From the NCBI GenBank assembly GCA_963556495.2, contig OY747712.1:14413735-14477734 (forward strand): DNA of 64,000 nt, written 5' to 3'. This DNA is from Valencia hispanica (lineage: Eukaryota; Chordata; Actinopteri; Cyprinodontiformes; Valenciidae). The notes beneath the pieces are model-generated. The model saw nothing but the letters and a program-made list of their open reading frames with translations, ran no database searches and was not told the origin of the DNA. Position numbers and translations under genes: made by a program. Shown in pieces: positions 23,050 through 35,048 of the stretch; position 1 is the stretch's first letter, and every line of letters begins with the position of its first letter.

Positions 23050-24224
23050 GTAGGGATAGTCCGATATTTACCATTTTTTATTTATCGCATCGGCCGATAT
23101 ACCTCTTTAGTATAGCCGATTTCTTCTGTTTAGTAATTGCCTTCTGATGGCTCAACAAAACCTGAATCCAGTATTTCTTTTTACTTACCTGTGTTGTGTA
23201 TTTAATACTTGGTCAGTTTATTGATTTGTTTGATTTTAAAGGACTCATTCCCTGAGAAACTGTAAAATACTTGTTCTTTGTGAATTACGATCTGTCACTC
23301 GTATGCATGCTCCACGTAAAACTTTTCTCCAACCCCCATTGCCTGCATTAGCCACAGAAAGGAAATAGACGGCAAAAAGGAGCGAGTCAGAAAAAGCCAG
23401 TCCCTTCTACATCACAGGGAAAATTAACATTCATGGTCTTGGCTATCTTGGCTTGCAACCGTCCACGGGAAGGCTGATTTTACAGCCAGGAGAGAGCAGA
23501 GCACGTCTCTTCTAGTAGAAGCTAACTGTTAGCAACTCCACAACATGGCAGAACACGTTCAGGCTTGTGTTATTTGTGGAGATAACACAGCAGGGTTACA
23601 TTTTTACCCAAGGAGGAGGAGCTGATGAAGAAGCAGGAATTTGTTTTGGAACACCTCCAGCAAAGTAAGGTATTTACCTGGCTCCTCTACTCATTACGCG
23701 CTCCCGGATTTTGCAACAGAACACAACTGGTGTGAGAGGTTCTCAGCTCAAAAACGTCTGAGAAGGAGAAATAGCCGGCGGCTACCACTTCAACTTTAGG
23801 ACAAACTACCAGAGTCCCTAAAAGAAAAACGCCATTTGAAGTCGCGGAAAACAAAAAACTGGTGACCAAACTGCAACTGGTGTTTTTCGCTCTCATTCAT
23901 TGGGGCACTGCGTGTTCCCAAATCAGGGGGTCGTGGCCTAGCAATGATAGCCGGCGGTAGGGGTGAGAGTTCTGTGACTGTGTTTGTGGTGAAAAGCTAA
24001 TTTGTTCTGCAGATTTGGTATAGCAGCTTTAATACTCTGCAGTACAGAAAGTTAAGATTCAAGAGTTAGTTAAATTCAGTGTTCAAAAACTGATCAAGTT
24101 CAGAAATCTTCAGCCACTGTTATTTGTTTGACATTTTAGCAGCAAATTAGATGAAAAAACCTTTAGATAATCGGCAGCACATATTGGCATTGGTAATAAA
24201 AAACCTCATATAGGTCTATCTCTG
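23050..24224. mobile_element. TIR element with 'TAGGGATAGTCCGATAT' ends
   Basis: The left end 'TAGGGATAGTCCGATAT' is matched imperfectly inverted on the right ('ATAGGTCTATCTCTG'). Both sides carry 'ATCGGC' blocks. The interior 23510-23660 is homologous to 25440-25640. Probable hAT-type; no full transposase. Confidence 0.5.
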
Positions 24225-24900
24225 ATTCTGTGTACACTGTATTGAAATAGTTTATATATTGTAACAGTAAAGTTCTGAAAAAAATTAATCTTAAACACTA
24301 AATGTGCCTGAATTTGTTTTTGGGAAAGGTTTAAGAATAAAATAAGGCATCCTTTAGAAAATGCAAACATATTTATCAAAGAAAACTGTCTAAAAGCTGT
24401 AGTTAAGGTTTGTAGATACCATAAAGCTACAGTTTCCAAAGTTAGGCTTCATTTCATGATTAGTCTTAAGCCTCCGTGGCGGTTTCAGGCCTTCCAGCGC
24501 CTGAGCTCGTGTTTAGTTTTTCTGAAAAGGTTGACGGAGCCAGCAGCCTTGTAGTGACACCTCCAGGTGATAACTGACTTCTTCTGTGCTTCCCTGCCTC
24601 CTCCCAGGAACTGAGTACTCTCCACAGTAGGATCACCACAAGCAAAATCCTTCACTGAGCCAAGCTGTTCATTTCTCTGCAACATAAGTGGATCTCACTG
24701 CACATGTAGCCTGGAGTGTAATAAATCATAACGCAGCTTTAATCACAATATAACTCAGAGGTTTCAAAAGAGTTTTGGGATTATTTTGCACCCTGCTATG
24801 TCTGCATATTTATCCAAACTTTCCTGCATGCACTTTTACCGTTTCATTTTAAAAAATTGATTAAAGTGTTCTTTGACTCCCCTGACGCCTCTGTTTGCAG

Positions 24901-25068
24901 TTTGGTGAGAACCGGCGAGTGCTGCAGGCCCTGCGAGCGCTCCTGGAGGAGTTTCGAGAGGAGCTGAGGGAGGAGCAGATGAGGCGGTGCCAACTGCAGC
25001 AAGTGTATGCCAATGACAAAGCCACCTGGGAGGTCAAGTGGACGGAGATGAAGTGCCAGGTCGCCCAG
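24901..25068 (+). CDS. mtcl2: MTCL2-like exon with the QLQQVYANDKATWEV block
   Basis: This 168-nt exon encodes 56 codons, phase 0 both sides, between 'CCTCTGTTTGCAG' and 'GTACAG'. The product contains 'VLQALRALLEEFREELREEQ', then 'RCQLQQVYANDKATWEVKW', then EMKCQVAQ. From memory this matches the strongly conserved SOGA/MTCL segment with an ALRALL...ELREE coiled coil and a QLQQ.YA.DKA.WEV core. Together with the 15639 exon it fixes the family. It forms a continuous coiled coil with the next exon. Confidence 0.92.
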
Positions 25069-27189
25069 GTACAGATGGCATCTCAGCGCCCACCTTTAAA
25101 GGGACACGACACAATCTGGTAGAAAAGCAAAAAGGCTGGGCCTTCAGCAAGCAGTTAGATGACAGTAAACATGTTGCCTCTTCCAGGCATGAAGAGCAAC
25201 TCTGCGCACGCTTCGTGGATTGGCCAGGGGTATTTTAAACAGTCGCCCTAATTTTAGTCTAAATCCTATTGCTGAGGACACAAAGAAGCAGAAATCAGTC
25301 CAGAGGAGACGGAGCATTTGCAGCGTCGGCTCCAAAAGCATGGAATGACAAATACTGGTCTTGAAACGGAGTATATGCAGGGATCTCAAAAAAAATGTAT
25401 AACCTTTTTTAAGACTTTTTAAAGGTCTCATTCAATGAGAAACCTAATCGTTAGCAACTCAGCTAGTAAAAACAAACTGTTTACAACTCTGCTAGTAGAA
25501 GCTAATCGTCAACTCCACAACATGGCAAAACACGTTTGGGCTGTTATTTGTGGACATAGACATAAGCGTTACATTTTTTTACCCAAGAAAGAGGAGCTGA
25601 GTAAAAAATTGTTGGAATTTGTCTTGTAACACAACCAGTAACGTACTCCAATGTAAGTTACATTAGCTATTTGTTCGAAAGCAAACAGCCGACATAAAAG
25701 AACAAAAAATTGATATTGTTTGTGTGGTTGAATCCACGATCAGTTTGTTTTGTGAATGTCACTCCGTATTATCTGATCTGCTTGATTCAAACTCACGATC
25801 TTCTAGAGCCGCAGCCTGATAGCCAGCGATGTGACTCAGTCGGTTGGAGGACATGTTCTCCCTCCGACCGCTGTGTTTGGAGATCACATCTGAAGCTTTC
25901 GTCAGAGCAGAGTCTCTAAGCTTTATCTGATTAGAAAACGGGAAAATGCAGCTTTTGGAACCAATTAGGAGGTTTGCGCTATAGGAAGAAGATTATCTTT
26001 TTAACTCTCGCGCTTCTAATCCGCGCGGCTCTTACACGGCTCAATCCCTCCACAGTGCAGAGGTTGCTGGGGGCTGCGCTGAGAGCTAATGTGCTTAGTT
26101 TTGTCTGATAACGCTGGGTCGCTGACTTGCTCCGCGCTGCTTCGTTCTGATTAAGTCGTCAGAGATGTGCTTTTTATTCTTCGTGATTATGCAGCCCAGC
26201 AGAGCAGAGGGGGAAATAAAAAATTGCCCCTCACCTGTGCGCTTGGCGGTGAACATAAGGTCCAGTTTACTTCTGACTTGTTTCTGAGAAACCGTCTGTT
26301 TTAAATTGCCTGAGAGAATCCAGTCAGAGAGTTTTATAGCTGCTATATATACAGGACAAACAGTTGTTAAAGTTATGTAAGCGTGTTTTAAAGACGGCCT
26401 TGAGATGCTCCTCACAAAGCTGAAAGACTTCGCTCTGGTTTGTACCGTTATGCTGGGGGGATAAAAGCCTCTGAAGATCACAAAGCTCTGTTCTGCAACA
26501 CCGAGAAGTTGTTCACTTTTTATTTTGTTCTGCAGCTTTGAAGATTTCTCAGGACCTCCGAGTCCTTCGTTCTGGCTCTCTCTTTCTCAAGAGACGACTG
26601 GATTACAAGATAAATTTAGGAGAACAGCTTTTGTGTTTTGTCCTATATGGAAGAGGTAGCAGAGGCGTCTAGTCACAACCGAACAGACAGTATTGTTGGT
26701 TGTTTTTATCTAAAACCCACTGTGTATGTTATCCCTCTGGGACAGATTAAGACCAGCTGCTCCTGGGATACATTTCTTTACACTTAGCACAAACAAATGC
26801 ACAAAGATCATAACAAAATAAAAAACACAACAGTTGGTGGCTGGGATGAGAGTCTCAGTCTGACGCCATGGTTTTCAGCAGGAGAAGGTGAACTACTTCC
26901 TCTAGGTTGGGGTCAGTGTTTTCCTCAAGCAGAGAAATTTACCTCCCTTTACTGTCTTCCTCCCCCAGTAAGGTTAGGTAGGCCAGGAGATGGATAGACA
27001 GATCGGGGCCTCGTCTGCTGTAATGTGGGCGATGGTGAAGAAGGAGCCGAGTCAAAAAGAAAAAAGTACTGGATCATCGTTCCGGCTCCAACCTATGGAT
27101 CATAGTCAAAATATGCTGTTGTGGTGCTGGGGACCAGACTTTTTTTAGTTTGTCATGTTTGCAGGGTTTTAATGACTCAAAGGCAGCAA
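25069..27189. other. Intron segment; repeat fragment at 25440-25640
   Basis: The only recognised content is 25440-25640, a copy of part of the 23050-24224 element ('AACTCCACAACATGGCA', 'CACGTTTGGGCT.GTTATTTGTGGA'). The rest has no similarity that I can name. Confidence 0.4.
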
Positions 27190-27905
27190 CAGACTCAGAA
27201 CACCAGACAGTTATTTTGGATATGGTAAAATATGTTTATTTATAATAAATGTGAAAGTCTCTGGTTGATCGCCGGGAAAACTGGTCCACAATGGCAGGCG
27301 GAGGAACTCCAGCAGAAAGTGGATATGAGAAGATGTAACAGGATTGTAAGGCACCGCCAAGATCCGGCGGACCGTATAAGCTGGATCGCCATCGATGTGT
27401 CGGGCGGGTGGTCGGGGTTTGGCTGGAGGGCACAAAGAGCTGGAGGAGACGGGTTTGATCTGGGATGAACACGGAGATGGGATGGAATCTTGAGTTTGAC
27501 TGTAGACGGACTGATGACCTTTTTGATGGGGAATGGACCGAGGGGCAAGTTTTCTTGGATGAGATCTGAGAGGAAAATCTTTGGACGAGAGCCGTACCCG
27601 TTGACCTGATGAATAATGGGGTGCTGGTCGCCTCTTCTTATCCGCGTATTGTTTATTTTGAGCAGCAGTGCGTTGGAGGGCGGCGTGAGCCTGGTTCCAG
27701 ACACGTCTGATGGCACGGATGCGAGCACGGACCAATGGCACCACTGGGTCAGGGAAAGAGTCAGGAAGTAGAGAAGGTTGGTAGCCTAGGGATATTTCAA
27801 AGGGGGAGAATCCGGTAGCAGAAGAGATGTGAGAATTGTGGGAGTACTCGACCCAAGGGAGATGGATGGACCAGGTGAGTGGATTTAAACTCACCTGGTC
27901 CATAC
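27190..27905 (-). mobile_element. Ty3/Gypsy retrotransposon fragment (integrase C-terminal region), decayed
   Basis: On the minus strand a frame of about 230 codons from 27903 resembles the C-terminal part of a chromovirus-type integrase, with the 'TGFSPFE' motif and a basic region after it. The similarity then jumps between frames, so at least one frameshift is present. No LTRs, reverse transcriptase or gag were found. It is a dead fragment of an old insertion, apparently cut off at a short palindrome at 27868-27901. Confidence 0.75.
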
Positions 27906-29085
27906 CTACCTTCTCTGCAGGGGCGTTTTCCTGAATTTACAAGATCAACTGCGGGGGCAGAAAATCCGATGAGATTTTATGCTTAACAGGAGCAAATTCC
28001 TCAGGTGTTTGTGCAAAGTGGACCAACTAATAGGCCTAATAATTCTGTCTACATTGTTTAGAGACGAGCGTATTTCCAGGTTTCTCAATCCTAAAACAAT
28101 ATTAAAGTGAATCAAACTCAACAAACGCGGCATGTTCACTTGGCCAGTTAGTATTGCCTTGAGGCATGGAGCATAATCATGTGGAAACACTGCAGAGGTA
28201 TTATTATAATTTTTTTAGATAAACCCATCTCGTTATTTCAGACAAAAACAGAGCAGTATTCCTTTTTTTTGTAAAACTTCTCACATTCATCCAGGTCTGT
28301 AACTCTCCTTGATTTTTTTTTTCTCAAAGTGCACAAGATTAATGCTTTTAAATATAAAGTGTCCAAAATTATCCCCCCGGACTTTCCTACTAGGGTTGTG
28401 TCCTCCTCACCTTTTTCAACCCTGACCTGTGTTCATGTCTGTATCTGTGTTTAGTGACGTATGCTGTTCTCCGCTCCTTCTCTACTGTGTCCACTGGGGG
28501 GCGATGTTCCGAGTAGAACCCCTAGTAACCTTTTTAAGATAGGCCTGGCCCAGTAAGCGGGATGAAACGCTCCTGAGTTAAAGAGCAGCAAAATGAGCAA
28601 CAGCCCCACCACGTTAAAAGATCCAGTTTCATGACTTCTTTTTAAGTGTACAGACGCTACAAATATCTAGCTTTGACTGTTCTTGTCTCAGTGGAAACCT
28701 TTTAGACCAAAGATGTTCAACTGATGGGGAAATTTGCCACTTGGAGAGAACAAAGAAAAAAAATTACGTGTTTTATTTTAGGCCAGTCTGAAAATCTGCT
28801 GATTCCTGTTGAGCAATCGCTGCATTCGTACTAAAATTCCATTGGAAATGAGTTCTGCTCCTCTGAAAGGTACTCTGTCAGAACGATTTCTGATAGCTCT
28901 GTTCCTTCAAATTACAGCATTGCTTCAATAAACTTATGAAAATGTTTCTATTAAGCAGTAACTATGTGTTTTAGTCTTCACATTAATGTAAAAAGCTACA
29001 TTTTTGGTTCTTTAGCACCACATCTGCCTTAGTCTCGGGTGTCATATAACTCGATATCTTCCTCCGATCCTCTGTATGTGAGCAG
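27906..29085. other. Intron segment, no recognised feature
   Basis: Unassigned sequence with several T- or A-runs and no exon-like frame. I see no repeat family that I can name. Confidence 0.4.
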
Positions 29086-29361
29086 CTGGAGGAGGAGACT
29101 CGTGAAAAGGCGGGAGATGAAGTTCGGGGAGGCGATGAGGAGCTGGCTGGAGGAGAGCCCGAGTGGGCCCCGAGTCAGGAGCGTGAGGAGCATCGGCGGC
29201 AGCTGGCCGAGAGCCACAGCGAGTCCCTGGACCTCCGCTGGAAGCTGCAGCACGGAGAGAAGAGGTGGAGCCGCGAGAGGGCCGAGCTCCAGGAGCGCTT
29301 CGACCGGGAGCGCCAGGAGTGGGATGGCAGCATGAGAGAGCTCCACCGGAAGATGGAGAGG
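29086..29361 (+). CDS. mtcl2: MTCL2-like exon (long coiled coil)
   Basis: This 276-nt exon encodes 92 codons, phase 0 both sides, ending at 'GTGAGA'. The product is charged coiled coil: LEEETREKAGDE..., then 'ERAELQERFDRERQEWDGSM' and RELHRKMER. 'ELQERFDRERQEW' resembles the corresponding SOGA3/KIAA0408 and MTCL segment. The acceptor is a NAGNAG ('GTGAGCAG'), so a one-glutamine alternative starting at 29083 is possible. GC content is far above the flanking intron. Confidence 0.85.
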
Positions 29362-29771
29362 GTGAGAAACACGAGGAACATGTTGAGTCAAAGGCAGGGT
29401 AGAAAGAGAAGGAATATAAATCAGTTTCTGGATTTTCAAAGCTTCTAAAGATTGAAATAAATCAGTTGTGCAATAAAGCTTAACCAAATAAGAGGATCTT
29501 CTCAAACCTAGGAAAGGGAACTCTGCCATCACCTCCGTAACACATTCCGTAAGTGAAGTTTACCGAAAAGCTGCAGGGAAATACCCGTTTCTGTTCTTTA
29601 ATAATGCACCCCAGACCTTTTGGTAACTCTCTTTATTTGTCCATCTTTACAATAACTCAGCAGACTAACCTTGCTGCTGTTTAGTGCAGCTGTGTTCAAG
29701 AGTAGAGATTTTAGGCGTTCCTGAAGTTCCAGGTGTAGATTTGTTTTAAAAATGTTTAGTTTGAGCCGTCT

Positions 29772-30334
29772 TTCCATCCATCCATCCATCCATCCATCCA
29801 TCCATCCATCCACCCATCAGTTATTCCATCCATCCATGAGTTGTTCCATCCATCCATCCATCCGTTGTCCCATCCATCCATCCATCCATCCATTCGTTGT
29901 CTCATCCATCCATCCGTTGTTCCATCCATCCATTCGTTGTCTCATCCATTCATCCGTTGTTCCATCCATCCATTCGTTGTTCCATCCATCCATTCGTTGT
30001 TCCATCCATCCATTCGTTGTCTCATCCATCCATCTGTTGTCTCATCCATCCATCCATCCATCCATCCATCCATCCGTTGTTCCATCCATCCATTCGTTGT
30101 TCCATCCATCCATCCATCCGTTGTCCCATCCATCCATCCATCCATCCATCCATCCATCCGTTGTTCCATCCATCCATTCGTTGTTCCATCCATCCATTCG
30201 TTGTCTCATCCATCCATCTGTTGTCTCATCCATCCATCTGTTCTTCCATCCATCCATTCGTTGTTCCATCCATCCATCCATCCATTTGTTGTCTCATCCA
30301 TCCATTTGTTGTTCCATCCATCCATCCACCCAGG
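29772..30334 (+). repeat. (CCAT)n satellite tract with a 20-bp higher-order unit
   Basis: About 560 bp of CCAT tetramers. In most of it every fourth or fifth tetramer is replaced, giving a 20-bp unit 'TTCGTTGTTCCATCCATCCA' and close variants (GTCTCA for GTTCCA). All six frames stay open through much of it, which is a composition effect. It lies about 410 bp after an exon. Confidence 0.95.
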
Positions 30335-31440
30335 ATTAAATATGAAACCTGAATTCTCTTTTCCAGGTTTCATATTTCTATTTCAACCCCTGTAGACCTC
30401 TGCTGTAAATCCATTACGAACTTCTTCTTTTTTTATTAGAGCCTGAAAATAATTGAACTTTTGGCATGAAAAAGATGGTTGGACTCTGAACATATGATCT
30501 TTATTTAATCAGATCACCTCAGGGAGCTTTTTGAAATAAAGATGTGGAAATCTAACACCATATTTTAAGTTTCAAAGACAAAACACGCAAATCTTTAATT
30601 TAGGAACACATTGAACTTTGTGATAGCTGATAAATGATTGTGTTCAACTGAGAGGAGAAGCAATGAGGAAAGCAGTCAGATTGAATATCGTCTCTGCTGT
30701 GGTTAGAACAGACTCTGAGGATCACTGAATAATGGATTTTTTTTTCAGTTCAGCCGGATGCGTCCCTCTTTGTTTTGTGGCTGCTGGTCAAAGCAAAAAG
30801 CAGAACCACCATCATTACCATGATAGGAGTGTGAGAGTATTATCATATAAAGCAGGGAGGGGAAAACGGCTCTCTTCACACAGCTAAAAAAAGATGCTGA
30901 TGCACCACTGAATGTAGAAATGAATCAGGGAGTGCAGATAGATTATTGAGCAATGTTTTTTTAAAGGTGGTATAAAAATACTCAAACAAGACGTCTGTTC
31001 TTCCTTTACCCTAAAGATTATTGAAGGGTTCTTATTACATTAATAAATGAGAAGAATATGATCTCTGCTTATGTAAAGTAACAATAGTTGTAGCATTTAT
31101 GTGACTCATTTAAAACAGCTACAGATGATGCCATCTTTATGTGCTTCACTGAGGGAGAGCCTAAAAATCGACATGGCAGTCAGTGAAGTAAATGACGGTA
31201 AATAAATATTAATTAGAGCTTTCACACATAACGCAAGAATCTGGAAAAAACATCTGCTTAGATTTTAACTGTTGGAACATCCCCATACAAACTGAAACAT
31301 GACAAACCTGGGATCGGAGAATATTATTATTATTGTTGATACCAAATTGTCTTTAACAGAGGGACACAAACAGAAAAAAAGCTTTTTTTCTTGACTCATT
31401 TTGTTGTTTTAATACAGAGATTTCCAAGATCTAAAGTGTA
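30335..31440. other. Intron segment, no recognised feature
   Basis: AT-rich sequence with no open frame of note and no repeat family I recognise. Confidence 0.4.
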
Positions 31441-31444
31441 TTAA

Positions 31445-31942
31445 AGGGGCTATATGCAACTTTTCCCCAAAAATAAACGTAACAATAGCCTTTTTATTTG
31501 ACCATTTATGACTCAAACATCTCCTGATGAGCATACTGACACCTTGTCAGCTAACAGTGGGTGCACCTATAAGCCTGTATCCAATTTTTCCCTTTTTTCT
31601 GTCGGGTCGGATTTTCCCGCACTGTCTGCTGATGTGACGTCAAGCGCGTTCATGTTAAATGTTTCAGATCATTCTGCCACCACCGCTAGTCAGCACTCGC
31701 AAGCAGTTCAATGGATTGTGCGAATACACAGAAGAGACCAAGGACAACTTTGACACCAACAGTAACTCCACATAAGACTAAAAAAGTTAAACCCCTGACA
31801 AGTGCCCGAAAAAGATAGAAGACTGAGAGCGAAGGCGTACGAGCGCGCGCTGCGAGAGCGAGCAGGAAGGAAGAGCAGTTCCGTTTTTTGGCCACAGGTG
31901 TCAGTCGCAAGTTTAAATTTCAGAAAATTGCATATAGCCCCT
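31445..31942. mobile_element. TTAA-flanked MITE with 'AGGGGCTATATGCAA' ends
   Basis: The left end 'AGGGGCTATATGCAACTTTT' and right end 'TTGCATATAGCCCCT' are exact inverted matches over 15 bp. TTAA lies outside each (31441-31444 and 31943-31946). The 498-bp interior has no transposase. The target site fits Kolobok or piggyBac. Confidence 0.75.
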
Positions 31943-32390
31943 TTAAGCTTGTGGGTCGGAAGGTGAAAGGAATTTAAACCTCACCCTGAACCATCAACCT
32001 CCCCCCGAGCTTTTTGTTGTCCATGTTTTGACATTGCTTGTAGCCTAAAGTTTGCAAGAGTCTTGCCAACTGTTTCCCCTTGCAAAAATTTAAAAAGCTG
32101 TGATTTACAGACATTTGCAGGATTATTCTTTCATTCTGATTCACTCTATAGCTTAAGTGGAGACTCATCAAACTCTGTGCAAAGGTGTAATGAATTTCAG
32201 AAATGGAGACTTACACCTTCTCTGCATTTGCGGCTGTGTTTGCATCCTGGGTTCTGCAGCCATAACGGCAGCTTTATTCACAGCACTTACACTCTGAAAC
32301 AAAACAAAAAATCCCTCCAAACTCAAAAGAAACATTTAACGTTAACAGATGTCGAATTATAGTAACCAGATGTGACACACAAGTGCAGAC

Positions 32391-32826
32391 CATAGACTAG
32401 ATGGACGGAGCCTCCGTGACATCACCCAGAGGTTTCTGAAGAGCTAAATTGAAGCCCAGTGGGCAGTTCCCTTCAATGCCATCTTTGCCGCGTCTCGTCA
32501 CGCCCGAGAAATAAAAATGGGCAAAGAGGAAGAGCTGAGAGTAGGGCCGATGTAGCTACGAGCTAACTGAGCTAAACCGAAGCTAACGGAGCTTAGCGGG
32601 CGCTTTTAGCCAGAAAACCGAGGTTGAGTGTTCTAGGCTGATTCAATCATTTTGTCAAATAAAAAGCATGAAGCCTTGTTGGTCCGTAACTTCCACTAAA
32701 ACTGTGAATTTTAATTAAAACTAATTTTAATAATTAACATGTAAAGAAGAAATGTGATAATTTCAAGACATTTTTGACCAAGCAGCGTTATCTTAAATGA
32801 ACAGCAGAAATATAATTTTACTTACC
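32391..32826 (+). repeat. Dispersed repeat family, copy 1
   Basis: Co-linear with 56725-57226 over about 440 bp: 'AGATGGACG.AGCCTCC', 'GGTTTCTGAAGAGCT', 'GCGGGCGCTTTTAGCCAGAA', 'TTGACCAAGCAGC'. No coding sequence; family not named. Confidence 0.75.
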
Positions 32827-33138
32827 AAAAAAAGACTTCTTGGACGGTCTGTTAGAGCAATCAATACCACAGCAAGCCTTCTTTGTTCAATAAGCGCACG
32901 ATTAACATCCAGGACAAAAGGAGGGTAAATTATGGCCCCCGAAAGCTCCCTAAAATGGAATCACATCTATAGATAAAAGATATTACAGATAGCTATTCTT
33001 ATGGCCAAATAACTCACAAGTGAGCAAAACTGTCTAAAATCTGTTAAAATAAAAAGTCACAGAGGGATCAAAACATTTTTTTTCTGTCTGGTGAACAATC
33101 CCAACCAACCAACCTAACATGATCTCCTTAAATAACAT

Positions 33139-33750
33139 AAGGCAAGGCAATTTTATTTGTATAGCACACTTTCAACAACAGGGTTATTCAAGGTGCTTTA
33201 CATGATTTGGTGATTTAAAAAACAAAACAAACAGACATGGAATATAACATTGGAAATTAGTAGTATAAGAAACACACATTACACATGATGCACAATAAAG
33301 CAAGAGAGCAAGAACACATTTCATACATATGACATCAAGCATTTACTCGAAGGCAATTCTAAACGGATGGTTTTTAGTCTCGATTTGAAGCAGTTCAGAG
33401 TTTCAGCAGCTCTGCACTCGTCAGGAAGTCTGTTCCAGATAAGGGGAGCATAGAAACTGAAAGCTGCTTCTCCATGTTTAGTTCTGAGTCTAGGGATGTT
33501 TAGTAGGCTAGAGTTGGAGGACCTGAGTGGTCTTGGTGGTTGGTACCGTGACAACAGGTCTTCAACATATTCTGGTGCTAAGCCATGTAATGATTTATAA
33601 ACTAGTACAAGTATTTAGAAGTCTATTCTCTGAGCTACAGGGAGCCAGTGTAAGGACTTTAGAACTGGGGTGATGTGCTCTACTTTCCTGGTTCTAGTGA
33701 GGAACACGAGCAGCAGCGTTCTGGATCAGCTGCAGCTGTCTGATTAAATC
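33139..33750 (-). mobile_element. L2-like LINE 3' fragment, copy b
   Basis: The minus strand encodes a decayed polymerase C-terminus ('PPRPLRSSNSSLLNIPRLRT', 'FYAPLIWNRLPDECR') and ends in the 3' tail 'AAATAAAATTGCCTTGCC'. Nearly identical to 55723-56265. Upstream codons (QLIQNAAAR) are frameshifted. Only the 3' end is present. Confidence 0.8.
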
Positions 33751-33985
33751 ATAAATGCATTTGATATAAACCGTTTGTTTTTTATGTTTTTATGAGCCCA
33801 GGAGATTCCGTTTATGAACTCTGAACATAGCAATTCTTCTTGGAGAAAAATGTACGTTAAGTATTTCATAGGATAAATAAAATCATGCAGTACTTCTCCA
33901 TCTCCCAACTTTTCTTTCTTTGAGAAATCCGAAAGCCTCCATTAACATCTTTCCTTTATGGGTTTGTGTATCTTTCATCACTCAG

Positions 33986-34327
33986 ATGGAGAGGGAGCTG
34001 AGCAGCAGACAAGGCGAGGGCACCGACATCAAAGATGGCAGCTCAGCCCACAGAGGAGTCTTCTCACCTCAGGAAAGTCCGTGCAACATCCCGCGGTCCC
34101 CTCACGCTCCTCATTCCCCCTGTTCGTCCACCCCGGTGCCTGCGCCCCCCACGCGCTCCCACTCTGACTCTGACGCTTTATTGGGAGAGAGGGGGGCTGC
34201 CATGAGGCTCAAGGGCCCGACAGAGAACCTGTTCCTGGAGGCCCTGTCGCTGGACCCTCTCAGTGGTCTGGAGGTCCCTCCTCCCTGCCGACTGGAGAGC
34301 GACAAGAGGTTCCCCTGCATGAACAAG
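33986..34327 (+). CDS. mtcl2: MTCL2-like exon (Ser/Pro-rich)
   Basis: This 342-nt exon encodes 114 codons, phase 0 both sides, between 'TTTCATCACTCAG' and 'GTGATA'. It begins MERELSSRQGEG, closing the coiled coil of the previous exon (which ends RKMER), then becomes Ser/Pro/His-rich ('SPHAPHSPCSSTPVPAPP') and ends with 'ENLFLEALSLDPLSG' and LESDKRFPCMNK. From memory, the ENLFL.ALSLD segment and the short basic end are conserved in SOGA/MTCL proteins. The initial Met is internal; nothing suggests a promoter here. Confidence 0.87.
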
Positions 34328-35048
34328 GTGATACAGTTAGCGTTTAAACTTTCAATTGTAGCTAACATTACAAATATTCCTTCATCCCTCCTTTCTATGT
34401 ATATTGCTTCCAGGGAGCCACACTTTATGTCTCACTGCTTAATTTTAGACTCTTTTAGTGATTAAATTAGTGATTAAAAAACAAATGCATTCAGACATTT
34501 ACATAAATTCATCATATCAGCTCTATGGATTTATTTGAGCTATATTTTGGAATTATATACAGGAACCCCATAAATATCTGTTTAAATGTCCTTTGGCAGA
34601 CCCCACTTTGACCGGCCACTTTTTATAGCCGTTAACGAGCTTCTGACATGACTCTGGCTGGATATCTGTCCACTCCTACTGGCAGAATTGGTAGAACTCC
34701 TTTACACTGGTTGATATCCTGCCACGGACCCAGCTTTTACAGATTTTCTGCTCAGTTTAAATAAAGCTGAGGTCAGGCATTTGGAAAGAAACTGGATGTC
34801 AGTCCGCTTTATTCTTTCCAGAACCAGTTCAGGAACGACAGGGCGGCGACCATGAAAGAAGCCTCTGCTCCAAAATCAACACCTTCAAGCTTGAAGGAAA
34901 TCTTACATTCCAGCTGGCAACATGAACAATCCAAATGAGCTTTTGGGGGAGAAGTGTTATGGATTTATTTAAAGATCTAGCTTTAAAAGCAAAAGTTACA
35001 AAAATAGCTTTGGCGCAGCCAAGATGACGCTTCAGACCAAAAAGTGCA
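34328..35048. other. Intron segment, transposon-like fragment
   Basis: At about 34640-34700 the text 'GGCTGGATATCTGTCCACTC' resembles a widespread fish DNA-transposon fragment. Otherwise unassigned. Confidence 0.3.

Noticed and set aside
23544..23620. Nuclear-receptor-type zinc finger
   Set aside because: Only one CxxC-like knuckle is seen, the frame stops soon after, and the sequence lies inside a TIR element with a second diverged copy.
24604..24660. Possible extra exon after 'TGCCTCCTCCCAG' starting GAACTGAGTACTCTC
   Set aside because: The acceptor is good, but the frame needed by the gene meets a stop after 16 codons and no donor fits. The neighbouring exons join directly without it.
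29752..30395. Open frames of 150-195 codons with Ser-Ile-His-Pro or Asp-Gly-Trp-Met repeats
   Set aside because: They are products of the (CCAT)n tract; all frames are open because the repeat contains no stops.
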